From: Opisthorchis felineus
Taxonomy: Eukaryota > Platyhelminthes > Trematoda > Opisthorchiida > Opisthorchiidae
Reading direction: 5' to 3'
Assembly: GCA_004794785.1 (NCBI GenBank)
Contig: SJOL01007141.1
Location: 1,663,531-1,727,530, forward strand
Length of the DNA stretch: 64,000 nt
The notes below the pieces were generated by a model. That model did not search any database, was not told the origin of the DNA, and was given only the letters and a program-made list of their open reading frames with translations. Position numbers and translations under genes: made by a program. How positions within the stretch are numbered: the stretch's first letter is position 1; each line of letters opens with the position of its first letter. This document shows, piece by piece, positions 47,164-56,740 of the stretch.

Positions 47164-47612
47164 TACTTCCAATCCATCTGCACAAACTGAGCCCACACCA
47201 CCGGATCCACCAAATCACTTGAAAAACTCCGTTACAGCATTATCCGTCTCCAACACATCCTCGGAACCATGCACCCTTCCAACGTCCCCTTCGTACCCTG
47301 TTTCACTGGTTTCTGTCGCCTCTGGAAAACAACCGGCCATCGACGGTAGGGAATCGAGGGCCCCCACTCGGTCAGCCACCACTGTGATCACTTCAGTCGA
47401 TGCTCCATGCATGACCCCAAGTCTCCGAGCGCGTTGGAAACGCAGCACTTTTGGCAGTTTGAGAAGGCGCAGTTCGTCCGTATCCAAGGTTCCGATCACC
47501 GCCACGACCACTTCCTATGGGTTGACTGGTACACTAGGCCGAAAATGTTCCGAACCTCCTGAAGGTCTAAATAGTAGGAATCGGCTCACTATTAGTCCCC
47601 CGGTCTTGATTA
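47164..47612 (+). CDS. TNK2: ACK1/TNK2-like kinase, exon 14 (Ser/Thr/Pro-rich tail)
   Basis: Follows an 83-bp intron. Phase 2 in. NPSAQTEPTPPDPPNHLKNS gives potential SH3 or WW ligand motifs. A basic patch ARWKRSTFGSLRRRSSSVSK could be a phosphorylation or targeting site. The chosen donor ATTA|GTAAAC (phase 1) is weak but joins in frame to the next exon. Otherwise the frame ends at a TGA at 47636-47638, giving a shorter protein. Confidence 0.65.
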
Positions 47613-47798
47613 GTAAACCCTTGTTACCAGGCGAGTGATGAAATTGTATCCCTCTATGTATCTTGTCCTCTGCATTCAGCGTTCATCGTCTATTTTTTAG
47701 AATCCTCATGTTGTATTTCAAGAATCCCAAATTGCCTACTAAATCCCGTCTTTAACTAACCCAGTGCAATTTTGTATTACACTTTCTGTTCACTCCAG

Positions 47799-48283
47799 AT
47801 CCTGTAGTGGATACGGTATCATTATGTTCACGACCGATCTCCGTCACATCGTCAACCATGTCCTCCGTAGGGGCCCTAAGTTCCGCCAGTCAAAGTAGTT
47901 CATTAACCATAGTATCGTCTACAAACGGCCAACTTCCATCAACCACTGATAAACAACCGACGGGCGAAGCGGCAAAATCCTCTGAGTCCTTCACTTACAT
48001 CCGTCATGGGATAAATTCGGGTGAGGATGGACTGTCCACACACTCTTCTGTCTCACCTACGCCAAGTTTGTCTTCGTTGAACGCCGTCAGTAGAAATGTA
48101 GTCATTTCTACTAATCCTACTCCCAATCTTGGACTCCGAACGCTTCGTGGAGGTGGCGATGTCGTATTTCGAGCGTCAACGTCTACAGCCAGTGGAACTT
48201 TGAGTCAACGGCGTAAGATAATGCTATGCGGTTCGGCTGCGACAAGCTTTGCGAACGACACCAGGCCTCCGATATCGCGGTAG
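47799..48283 (+). CDS. TNK2: ACK1/TNK2-like kinase, last predicted exon
   Basis: Acceptor CACTCCAG|AT, phase 1. A long Ser/Thr-rich open frame (SSTMSSVGALSSASQSSSLT, then SGTLSQRRKIMLCGSAATS) ends at TAG 48281-48283. The sequence GCG|GTAGGT just before this stop could instead be a donor to an exon I cannot find. No UBA or other C-terminal domain is recognised. A possible poly(A) signal ATTAAA is at 48649-48654. Confidence 0.6.
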
Positions 48284-49747
48284 GTCTCACCTGGTTTTAA
48301 ATTGTTTGCGTACCGAAGCATGCTATCAAAATCTTTTCTAAGCAAACATCACGATATCCCTCTAGGATCTGGGATCGAGTAGCCGACTAATTATCGGGTT
48401 GACATGTCTTATTCCATCCTTTGTCCTAGTCCCATTATCATAAACCCGTAGTACGTTGACATGTTCCGACCTACAGTGCCGTGCGCGTATCCTAAGCTAA
48501 ACCGGACATAGTCAACTGTCAAGAAGGGTCTGCTTGTGTGGCGGCATAGTGTCCCAACAATGCTTGTGATATCAGCCGTCGACCAGTAAATATGAGCTAG
48601 TGGTTTAGGGCGTCTCCATTGTAGGTGTTCCATTTTCGGTTGTTGCAAATTAAAGCTTTCATTGTCGTCAAAATTATCCCGCTCGTAGGATGGAGCTCTG
48701 TAGTTATAGAGGTTAGACTAGATTTGATTCTTTATCCACTGGTGCCATCTCTTTGGTTATTCCGCACGCGAGTTCCAGAAGAAACGGAGATTCGTTTTAC
48801 CTGTATAACTCAGCCGGTTCACCGAATCTTTGTCGTCAGGCTAACTTCAGTGTGGTCAAGGTACACTGATTTACATGGTTTTTTATAACTGAATTACCAT
48901 AATTACTTCTTCTGTTGTCCAGGTGCAGGTTGTAAGTTCTCGTTTCGTCACAAACAAATGTCCGAAACAGAGTACAATCATCACTACAAAGTTACTGCTT
49001 TTTGAACGTCTTTGCTATAATCCTTCTCTGCTCGTAACACTGTTCAAGCATTTTCAAGGCAACAAGCATCCAAATAACGGTACAAAGTGAAGACACCAGT
49101 TTTCACACTAGGCGTAACAGAATTTTCACTTTATTCTTCCTGCTTCTGTCTCGATTTCCTCTAGGACTTGGCACGAAACTGCTTCCAACGGATGGCACAC
49201 CACCAGTTTTTAGCCGGACTACCAATCGAAAATGTGCCAGCCATCACGCTCTGAGTTTTGTGTCTGAATAAGGTTTTTAGGAATGCTGGGAGGTTAGCTC
49301 GGTAATGCAATCTGGTCTCCACAGAATGCTCAGATGTTGTTCTCAGCTCCAGATGCCTTGATCTTGACCGCTTCCCCCAAAGTCGTTTGCAAGAATCCGT
49401 ATTATATCCCTATTCTAGCTGTTTATTAGGACATCTTCGTGGTTATATGGCAGTTCAGCTCTGTGCACGGGAGTGATGGTGACTTCTGAATCCACGGAAA
49501 GACAAAAAGCCGCCGTTGCTAGCTCTAACAAACTGTGCACAAACGTATGATACCCAGAAGTCTTAGTGTAAGTCATCATCGTCATTGACAGTGCAACATT
49601 AGTGTTCAACGCTGACACTTCTCTGCGGTACCATGATGTAAGTGTCTGCATCAAATTTATTTTCTCCGTCAGTCGTTGTATTGCAGCATCAATAGTGACT
49701 ACCGACGTACGGTAACAGAATTGGATTATCGTGATGCATAAGACAAT
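48284..49747. other. 3' flank of the kinase gene
   Basis: Probably 3' UTR and intergenic sequence. ATTAAA at 48649 is a candidate poly(A) signal. An antisense LINE-A tail lies at 49572-49635. Nothing else is recognised. Confidence 0.4.
49572..49635 (-). repeat. Solo 3' tail of LINE family A
   Basis: AGTCATCATCGTCATTGACA, then a hairpin with mismatches (ATTAGTGTTCAACGCTGA), then CTTCTCTGCGGTACCATG. Confidence 0.55.
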
Positions 49748-49899
49748 TGTTACGGATGGAGTCTAGATCCTGAGTGAGCCCGAGAATAAGATGGAATAGT
49801 GCTTTACTTGTCTACGAATAGGCGTACATAAGCTGAAGGTAAAAGCGAAAGCATGATTACTACGAAGCGATAATGTGAACACAAAGGATAGTCATAACA
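49748..49899 (-). repeat. 3' LTR of LTR element 2
   Basis: 152 bp, TGTTACGGATGG to GTCATAACA on the + strand, matching 53454-53619 in the same orientation. The TGTTA/TAACA ends are inverted repeats, as is usual for LTRs. Confidence 0.85.
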
Positions 49900-50134
49900 T
49901 TCACCCGGGCCGTTGGATTGTGTGTAGAGCAGAGTAACGTTACTGAGCGAGGCGCGCGCAAATCAAATAGAAGGGGTGTATGAACGTCACTGCATTCACT
50001 GGATGAGGTACGCGTGGAACCGTTGAGAAGGAGCAAGTTGGCGAACGGATACAGTGCCTTCTTTTCTGCCTGGAAAACGAACATGGGCGTAATGTGCATT
50101 GCAATCTATAAGTTCGACTTTCTCAACGGCTGGT

Positions 50135-50860
50135 TCATCTTTTCAGTAAAACAGGTCCTGGAGTAGTTAGCCAAGTTGGTATAGACGAACCACAGGATGA
50201 CCGACGTTCCAACCGAAACATTCGTACAGTGGCATTCGTGGAGACGCAGAGAAGGGACCGTATCGAATGGAGGGCATCTGATAGAGCCGAATCCCAGTAA
50301 CAGATTTGAAGGCCTTTCGTCTTGAGTCTGAGCTGGATTGCGTTCCAGAGTGTCCCGTTGAAGCGTTCGACTTGCCCGTTCCCCTGGGGATCATAAGCAG
50401 TTGTTCGGCTGGTGCAAGCTCCTCTGTCATGTAGGGATATGGACAGTTCGTCAGATATGAATGAGGAGCCACGATCCGAATGTACATATGCAGGCATACC
50501 AAACTAATTGAATAATTCACATTGACATTTAATAACCATAGATGCACATGTATCTGCACAGGGAAAGGCAAACGGAAAACGGGAAAACTCGTCGATGATA
50601 TCGGTTTCGAGTAACAGAAGGCAAATTGGCGCTAATTCGTTTGAATGGTTGGGTCGCTTTAATGAGCGTAGCAGGGGATGGTTTGTAAAATTGCGGTTTG
50701 ACGGCAGCACAAACCGTATATTTCGAGGTGATATCTTTTACATCTCGGAGCGAAAACGGCAAGTTTTTGGAAAGAACAAAGTGATGCATGCGAGTAATTC
50801 CGGGATGGCACAAGGAGTCATGAATTTCTTTTAATTTATCATTACCGATCATATTGGCGC
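50135..50860 (-). pseudogene. Integrase of LTR element 2
   Basis: Reading on from RNase H, a degraded HHCC zinc module (IHDSLCHPGITRMHHFV; the second cysteine pair is altered) is followed by frameshifts. The core then resumes with VHSDRGSSFISDELSISLHD, where DRG replaces the usual DQG or DNG, and AYDPQGNGQVERFNGTLWNA. It inserts element DNA in working relatives. Frameshifts near 50500-50570 inactivate it. Confidence 0.8.
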
Positions 50861-51430
50861 ATGGGTTACGCGATAAGGTGTCAGCCACCAGATTGTCTTT
50901 TCCAGGTCCGTAGCTGACATCGTAGCTAAAAGCGGAGAGTTTCATTTTCCATCGCTGGCTTTTATCGTTCTTTATCTGACTTTTCTGCGACACACCGTAC
51001 ATAAAGGAAACCGACCGTTGGTCAGTGATAAGTTTGAAGTGCTTCCCGAAGAGATAACACTTCCATTTACGGATATATTCAACGATGGTGTATGCCTCTT
51101 TCTCAATAGTCGAGTGATTCTTTTCGCTCGGTGTCAGTGTTCTATAAGAAAAGGCCACCGGTCGGCCGTTCTGAGTCAGAGATGCAGCAACGGCTATGTC
51201 TGAGGCGTCCGTCTCGACAACTAAGGGTGCATTGTAGTCGACTGTCACAACCATAGCGTTCTCTAACTCCTTTAAATTTACGAAGGACTGTTGTACACCT
51301 TCCGGTAAGGGGAAAGTCTTATTTCTGACAAGCACACTGATTTTGTCAGAGAAGTATGGTATCCATTGCGAATAATAAGCAAACATGCCAACAACTCGTT
51401 ATTGGGATTTAGCGTCATGTGGATGAGGGA
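50861..51430 (-). pseudogene. RNase H of LTR element 2
   Basis: YSQWIPYFSDKISVLVRNKT leads into VETDASDIAVAASLTQNGRP (DAS motif), then SEKNHSTIEKEAYTIVEY (catalytic E) and FKLITDQRSV (TDH changed to TDQ). It ends with the DNLVADTLSR block that usually closes gypsy RNase H. The frame is open throughout, making this the best-preserved part of the element. Confidence 0.88.
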
Positions 51431-52464
51431 GTTGACGAATAGGACTCATTCGTTCAGGATCTGGTTCGATAATTCCTTTAGGGACTTCATAGCCGAGAAG
51501 GCATATTTGTTTGGCTACTATGATGATTTTTTTGCAGTTAAGGGTAATTCCATATTTTTTTATTATTTCACAGGAAGATTTGAGGTTCTGGTCATCCTCG
51601 CTTTGGGTAGTTCCACAAATAGTGACGTTGTCTATGTAAGCGTAAGTCTCACTTAAGTTTTCAGACTTGGCTATATGGTCAATAGTACGTTAGAAGCATG
51701 CTACTCCGTTGGTTACACCGAAAGGGATGCGACGGAACTGAAACAGCCCCCGCATGCTTCAAAAGCGGGGCGAGATGGTTCAGTGGTTAGAGCGCGAATG
51801 TACTGACCAGACCTCTGCATCTCGACTTCTCCTTTCTAGGCTTGGGCAACCTGGCAGTATCCCAGCCCTCGTGCTTCCTTTGGGTGGCATGGCAGCTAGG
51901 CACCGAAAGGGTCTTACAGCTGAACTATTATTGTTAGTATTATGCTTCAAAAGCCGTGCACGGTCTGTCTTCTGGATTGATGGGAGCTTGATGGTAAGCA
52001 CTCAATATGTCTAAAGTGCTAAACACAGCATAACTAGAAATTTCTCCAATCACTTTGTCCAATCGCGGCAACGGATAAGCGTCTAGGTAGGTAAACCGAT
52101 TACTGAATTGAATGTAGTCCACTACCATGCGTCTTTTGTGGTTTGGATTTTTCGTGACCAGTACTTGAGCCCTCCAGGGAGAACTCGAAGGTTGGTTTAT
52201 GCCTTCATCCAATAATCGGCCAACTTCGGAGCGAATGAACTGTTCATCGTCAGGGCTGTAAGGCCGTGACTTCGTGGTCATGGGCTTGCGATCAGGTGAC
52301 AGGCTAGCAGGAAGAAGTGATTCAACCGTAGCAGCAGTTAGGCCGCAGAGGGTGAATGGACCGCGGTTCCCACTGAAAGTGCTTTCAACTTTATTGCGTA
52401 GACCAACGAAATCGTGGCCTAGCAGCACGTCAGCACATTGATTGGGCAACACCAACAGTTTCAT
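51431..52464 (-). pseudogene. Reverse transcriptase of LTR element 2, split by a SINE
   Basis: The N-terminal half (52464-51955) reads RPYSPDDEQFIRSEVGRLLD, SSSPWRAQVLVTKNP, RMVVDYIQFSNRFTYLDAYP and [12 protein letters not shown], with the first catalytic Asp. After the SINE it continues to a YIDNVTICG block, which replaces the canonical YXDD; the second Asp is Asn. An in-frame stop precedes that block. It is inactive on present sequence. Confidence 0.85.
51767..51941 (+). mobile_element. tRNA-derived SINE (S1) inside the gypsy RT
   Basis: Head CGAGATGGTTCAGTGGTTAG, then a deletion that removes box B, and a body ending TTACAGCTGAACTATTATTG. ATGCTTCAAAAGC at 51754-51766 and 51942-51954 is a perfect 13-bp target duplication. 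Removing one copy and the SINE restores the continuity of the host RT reading. Confidence 0.93.
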
Positions 52465-52518
52465 TTTTTTGTAAACAGTACCCCTGTAATCGATGGATAC
52501 GTAACGGGAACCATTAGT

Positions 52519-52760
52519 TTAACACGTTAGAGACATAGAAACTATGTTAATCACTGAATCATTAGCGTTTACCTTCCAGCCATGTGTACGAACTACCAAA
52601 GGAGATATATAACTGCCCGAACTTCCTCTGTCTATGAGGACTTGAAGCGGTATTCCGTTCACCTGTATGCTGGTCACCGTGCGGGACAAGTAGTTTGGGG
52701 CTGCAGCAGAGAAGATAAGGCAGAATCCGTCGTACAATTTGAGTGACGTTTGATAGATTT
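52519..52760 (-). pseudogene. Aspartic protease of LTR element 2
   Basis: VNGIPLQVLIDRGSSGSYIS carries the catalytic motif, altered from DTGSS to DRGSS, in the expected place between gag and RT. A following hydrophobic ILLGHDFV-like flap region (VLLGHDFVGL) lies near 52412-52441. Confidence 0.7.
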
Positions 52761-52835
52761 GGATCGACAAGCAGGCTGAAAAGGGCCTGTTTTGCCACAT
52801 GATTTATAAACCGCTTCTCATGCGGGGCACTTGGA

Positions 52836-53437
52836 TCATGGATGCCTCGAACGACCGCAAAAATAACATATCTGAGAATTGATTGACGAGAGGTAAGGTG
52901 TGGAACCAGGGGAGGTTGAGTGTGACGGGGTAACCTTAGATGTCTGTAAAGGTGCTGCAGCCGCAGAAAATGATATCGGTTGGTTATGCGAGTATGACTG
53001 AGCTTGTTTGTGGGCCAATTCGTGTGATTCATCCAGAACTAGTTCATTTTGAGCCAAAAGTCATTCTCTGATGGTCAACGGCGGATACCTCCTTGAAGTC
53101 AATTTTTGGCCAAGGACCCAATCCTTTGAACAAGCTGATCAACATCTTGGTTGCTGTCTTGTCTACATGTTTGTAGGAGATGGCGAGCATAAATTATATC
53201 CTTTGGACCAACATACAACTTTTCAAGTGTTCGTAATCGGAACAGTCAGTGGTGTAAACAAATGCAGGTGCGTCCACAAAATAAATCAAGATTTCGAGTT
53301 TTTTTATAGATTTGGCGATTCGACAGTGCCCATAAACGTTAAGAAGGTTCGAAACCACTGATTCCAACGTGCAGTGGCATCTGGGGCATTTGGGTCTGTG
53401 TCGAAACACTTGGGTCGCAGCAGCGGTTCCATTGTAT
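52836..53437 (-). pseudogene. Gag of LTR element 2
   Basis: It begins at an ATG near 53430, 15-25 bp inside the 5' LTR: MEPLLRPKCFDTDPNAPDAT, then WNQWFRTFLTF. Stops interrupt the middle. A CX2CX4HX4C zinc knuckle (CYFCGRSRHP and following) appears near 52845-52880. Gag binds element RNA in functional relatives. Confidence 0.75.
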
Positions 53438-53453
53438 TCTTAGGCAAGTAAAT

Positions 53454-53619
53454 TGTTACGGATAGAGTATCGATCCTGATTGAGCGCGATAACAAGACGG
53501 AATAGCGTAGAATGAATAGCGCTTTATTTGTCCAAGAATAGACGTACATAAGCTGAAAGTAAAAGCGTAAGTATGGTTAATACGAAGAGATAATGTGAAC
53601 ACAAAGGATAGTCATGACA
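53454..53619 (-). repeat. 5' LTR of LTR element 2
   Basis: 166 bp, TGTTACGGATAG to GTCATGACA on the + strand. It is the partner of 49748-49899, with a 14-bp internal duplication. Confidence 0.85.
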
Positions 53620-55844
53620 GCAGTGTAGCTGTCGCTGCCTTTGGATCTGATGTGTGCCTCAGGACGGTTGTGTTCAAGACCCCCGGCTGTTCAGTAACCA
53701 GAGCTATACAGAAGGCATGCACGCTAGAGGAGATAAATGAACAACAGGCGATCGGCCACCATAGGGGCTGTGAAGGACTATGGGACGTGACTGTGGCTAG
53801 AATCACTTGTGCTGTTTTTGCCGCTGTCTTTTTGCTTTCTGGTGCTGAGTTGGGGATAGCTTAAATAAGGCCAAGATGGCTTTGCCGCGGCGCTGTTCTT
53901 CCTTTCCACTGTTCAATCCCTGTTCCCGCTTAAACCCACTGGTTTTTGAGTCTGTCTCGTATTCGATACGCACCCGTGATCCATCATGGACTTTTGACCC
54001 TGTTGAGACAACTTTTGCGGACTTTTTAGACGCCCTTTTTAATGACTTGTGTTACCACGTGTTGTGCGCATAATTTGTTGTTGAATCAAACCGGTTTATC
54101 ATTTTCTCTGGGCATACTGTTTCTATTCCAATACGTGCATCAGTTAGAGGGAAGTAACCGTGTTCTAATGATAAATCACAAGAATTCACAATTCTTGGCT
54201 TGTGATTTCGCTTGTCGCTGAATTTTGCTCCCCCAAATACTTCAGATATTCCCTAGGCAGTGTCAGACGGCCATCCAATCACAAAACCAAAACAACACTG
54301 TGTATCGAGGTAATTTTCGGTTTGTCTGAAAATTTGGTTTGTTTTCCGAAGCCGTATCCTAGACAGGCGACAACGGCTCATTGGTGCTGCTGTCCGGGAC
54401 CATACTTAATCACCTAGACACCAAACTACCTGTTATTAGGCCTTACCTCCGAAACTGAAATGATTCATCACTCAAATCTTGTAGTCCACCTATAACAAAA
54501 CTTCCAGTCATCTCTGTCCGGCCTAGTCTCGCGCTGCAAATTTTGAAACTATGTCCTACGCCCATTGCACTCTTCAGCTCCTCCATCGCCCCGCCAGACT
54601 AGCTTTGGTCACAATATTGGTTCTTCAAATCAGTTGGCAAAAAATTTCAACTGATCGACAAATCATTGTTTTCAGTTTGGACTGCCGTAAAATCTACATT
54701 TTCTATCCACAGAACCATTGTTCATCTAAACATTGATGAGCTATACTAGTTGTTATCACCTTAGGATGGACAGACGAACAGTTCAAAATCGCCCCAGTGT
54801 CAGTTGGTTTCTGATACACCGTGGTTTTTAGTTTCCCACCAGCCTTATGTGTCATACTGTGTGTAATAACGCTAGTATCTCAGCTCAGTTCTCGGTCTGA
54901 ACCTTCCAGGTTAGTGTTTTCGGCAAAAGAACCACCAAAGGTGCACAAAGTATATTGAACACCCGAAACCAGGTCCAGAAACACATGTACAGCGCGTCGT
55001 ATTTAAAGTGCATGAGGCGACAACATTCTGGAAATTCCGAGTCTTCTGGATGCGGCATTGGCAACGGGCATTCTGCAGACACTGAATCATGATTAGCTGT
55101 TGGGTCCACACTTTCGGCCAATCAGAGCTTGCCCTGATGCGGGACCGGCATGCGGCCCGATCTTCTGGCCAATCGCGTGCGGATTAGGCTTCTTAGCCTT
55201 AGCAGCGCCTAACTGCAGGCGGTAAACGGCTTTGGTGTGAGATTCCGCCTAACACAGTCTAAGAAATGTAGTACCTGCAGTTGACCTGGTGACTCAAGTT
55301 ATTAAGTAGCTGTAAATTTCACTGACTTTCCCACTTAATCACAACAAAGGTGTCACATTCATATATTTTCGGTGGGTAGTGGAATCCGGTCATGGTCTTC
55401 TGTTCGAAATCCTTCATAAAGATTTTTGCCAAAACTGCAGATTTTGTTGATCACATTACTAGGCCGTGTTCTTGAGTCAAGAACAAAGTGTGGTTCAGGT
55501 ATAATTTTTTTCATCCGCTATCTCACCTCGGTAGGCTGTATCCGTTCTGACAGCGCGGTGTCTGTCGATTTTGACGTAGTGGGGGTGTCCAGTTAGCTGT
55601 ATTTAGCCTCCGTTAGGACGGACACTTACTCAGCAATTATGCATGCACTAGACACAGGAGGCAAAATACATTTGTAGGCGAGGACTATGATTCACGTCAA
55701 AGCAACGTCATACACCCAATGTGAATCGTCAATTGGAGTGCTCTGAACCGGATGATCAAGAGCCCAAACCTGATTTAAATGGTTTTAAATCCCCCAACCC
55801 ATCGGCCGTATAACTTAGGCATCTATACTAACCGATAAGCGTTA
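53620..55844. other. Gene-free stretch between LTR element 2 and the Penelope-like remnant
   Basis: No coding region, RNA gene or recognised repeat could be supported in these 2.2 kb. Confidence 0.4.
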
Positions 55845-56054
55845 TTGAAAGACTCGGCAATTGCAGAACATGCATTGGACACGGAACACAAAGTAGATTT
55901 AGAAAATGTTGAAGTTTTGGGGCGGGGACTACGGTCCACGTCACAGAGACTGATGGCCGAGGCGGTAGAAATCACCAAGCATCCCAGTGTTAACAGAATC
56001 GAAGTCGTGGAACTGGCAAACGTGTGGAGAACGGTCTTGGATCAGTCGAGCTGA
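55845..56054 (+). pseudogene. C-terminal end of a Penelope-like element protein (GIY-YIG endonuclease tail)
   Basis: KDSAIAEHALDTEHKVDLEN, followed by EVLGRGLRSTSQRLMAEAVE, ITKHPSVNR and a final hydrophobic segment. This matches the style of the end of Penelope-like proteins, where S-AEH----H-I-W-N is followed by R-----EA-EI-K and NR. The RT and the GIY-YIG core upstream are not visible. About 350 bp downstream lies the conserved CTGATGA...GAAAC motif, as expected for a Penelope-like 3' region. In full elements the protein nicks DNA and copies RNA there. Confidence 0.65.
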
Positions 56055-56404
56055 CACGTGTTGGTGTGCGCTTATCAGAAGGTGGAGTAGTCATCATCTG
56101 AATTCCACTTAACCTCACCCATCTTCCCTACCCCCAACTAAATTGTCGCAACACTCACAAGCCCACAAAGACCAATGAAACATACCAGTGGCACCCGCCG
56201 TGAACCATCAATTGAAGCACCCTGAAGTGGAAGATTAAAGAACCAAACCAAACCTATCAATGTCAGATTTTGCAACCACACTAACCGACAAGAGCCGTTA
56301 ATTGACACTCAACACTGATCAAGTGCGCCAATAGGAAGACGTCTTAATGATTTGTTCTCTGTCTGCCTTGAAACCCGGCCAACTTGGTGACCTGCTCACT
56401 TGGC

Positions 56405-56434
56405 CTGATGAAGCTTTTGTGTCAAAAGCGAAAC
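56405..56434 (+). ncRNA. Hammerhead-ribozyme-like motif in Penelope-like 3' DNA
   Basis: The arrangement is CTGATGA, one A, then a perfect 6-bp hairpin GCTTTT-GTGTC-AAAAGC, then GAAAC. This is the order of the hammerhead core (CUGANGA - stem II - GAAA), with one extra unpaired A. Stem III and the cleavage site are not clear: CGTTG could pair with TACCG only poorly. Related, more decayed copies are at 17151, 56647 and 58902 (- strand). Activity is not shown. Confidence 0.45.
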
Positions 56435-56740
56435 GTTGCTGAATTAAAAACTACCGATTGTTTACCAAACTCTTCTGGAACGATGAGTTCTCAGTCGGTT
56501 CCAAACTTTTTCCAATTGATTGATAACCGATAAGGCCTTTGAACCAATATTCAACACTGATTCAGTTTGGCAGTTAAAAGGGATCTTGCCGATCGGTTCT
56601 GCGGTTGCCTTAAACCTTGAGCAACCTACTAACCCACTTATTTGTCCTGACGAGAATTCTGTATCAAAAACGAAATTTTACGTAACCACAGAATCCACAG
56701 GTCATCTTGCCATAAACTTCTGAAATAGTGTCCCATATTT
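56435..56740 (+). mobile_element. Further Penelope-like 3' repeat sequence
   Basis: Shares TTCTGGAACGATGAGTTCTC and CCAAACTTTTTCCAATTGAT with 17210-17265. A second, degraded CTGACGA - GAATTC hairpin - GAAAT motif lies at 56647-56675, so at least two tail units follow one another. Confidence 0.5.

Larger units (their letters stand above)
49748..53619 (-). mobile_element. LTR retrotransposon 2 (Ty3/gypsy), complete in layout but decayed
   Basis: An antisense element of about 3.9 kb, including one SINE. Its order on the - strand is 5' LTR (53619-53454), gag, protease, RT, RNase H, integrase, 3' LTR (49899-49748). The gag-PR-RT-RH-IN order defines Ty3/gypsy. The LTRs are short, at 152 and 166 bp; the longer one has a 14-bp tandem duplication (GAATAGCGTAGAAT). 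No matching flanking duplication was found (ACAAT against GCAGT), and no standard primer-binding site is obvious. It carries stops, frameshifts and altered catalytic residues, so it is inactive. Confidence 0.88.
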
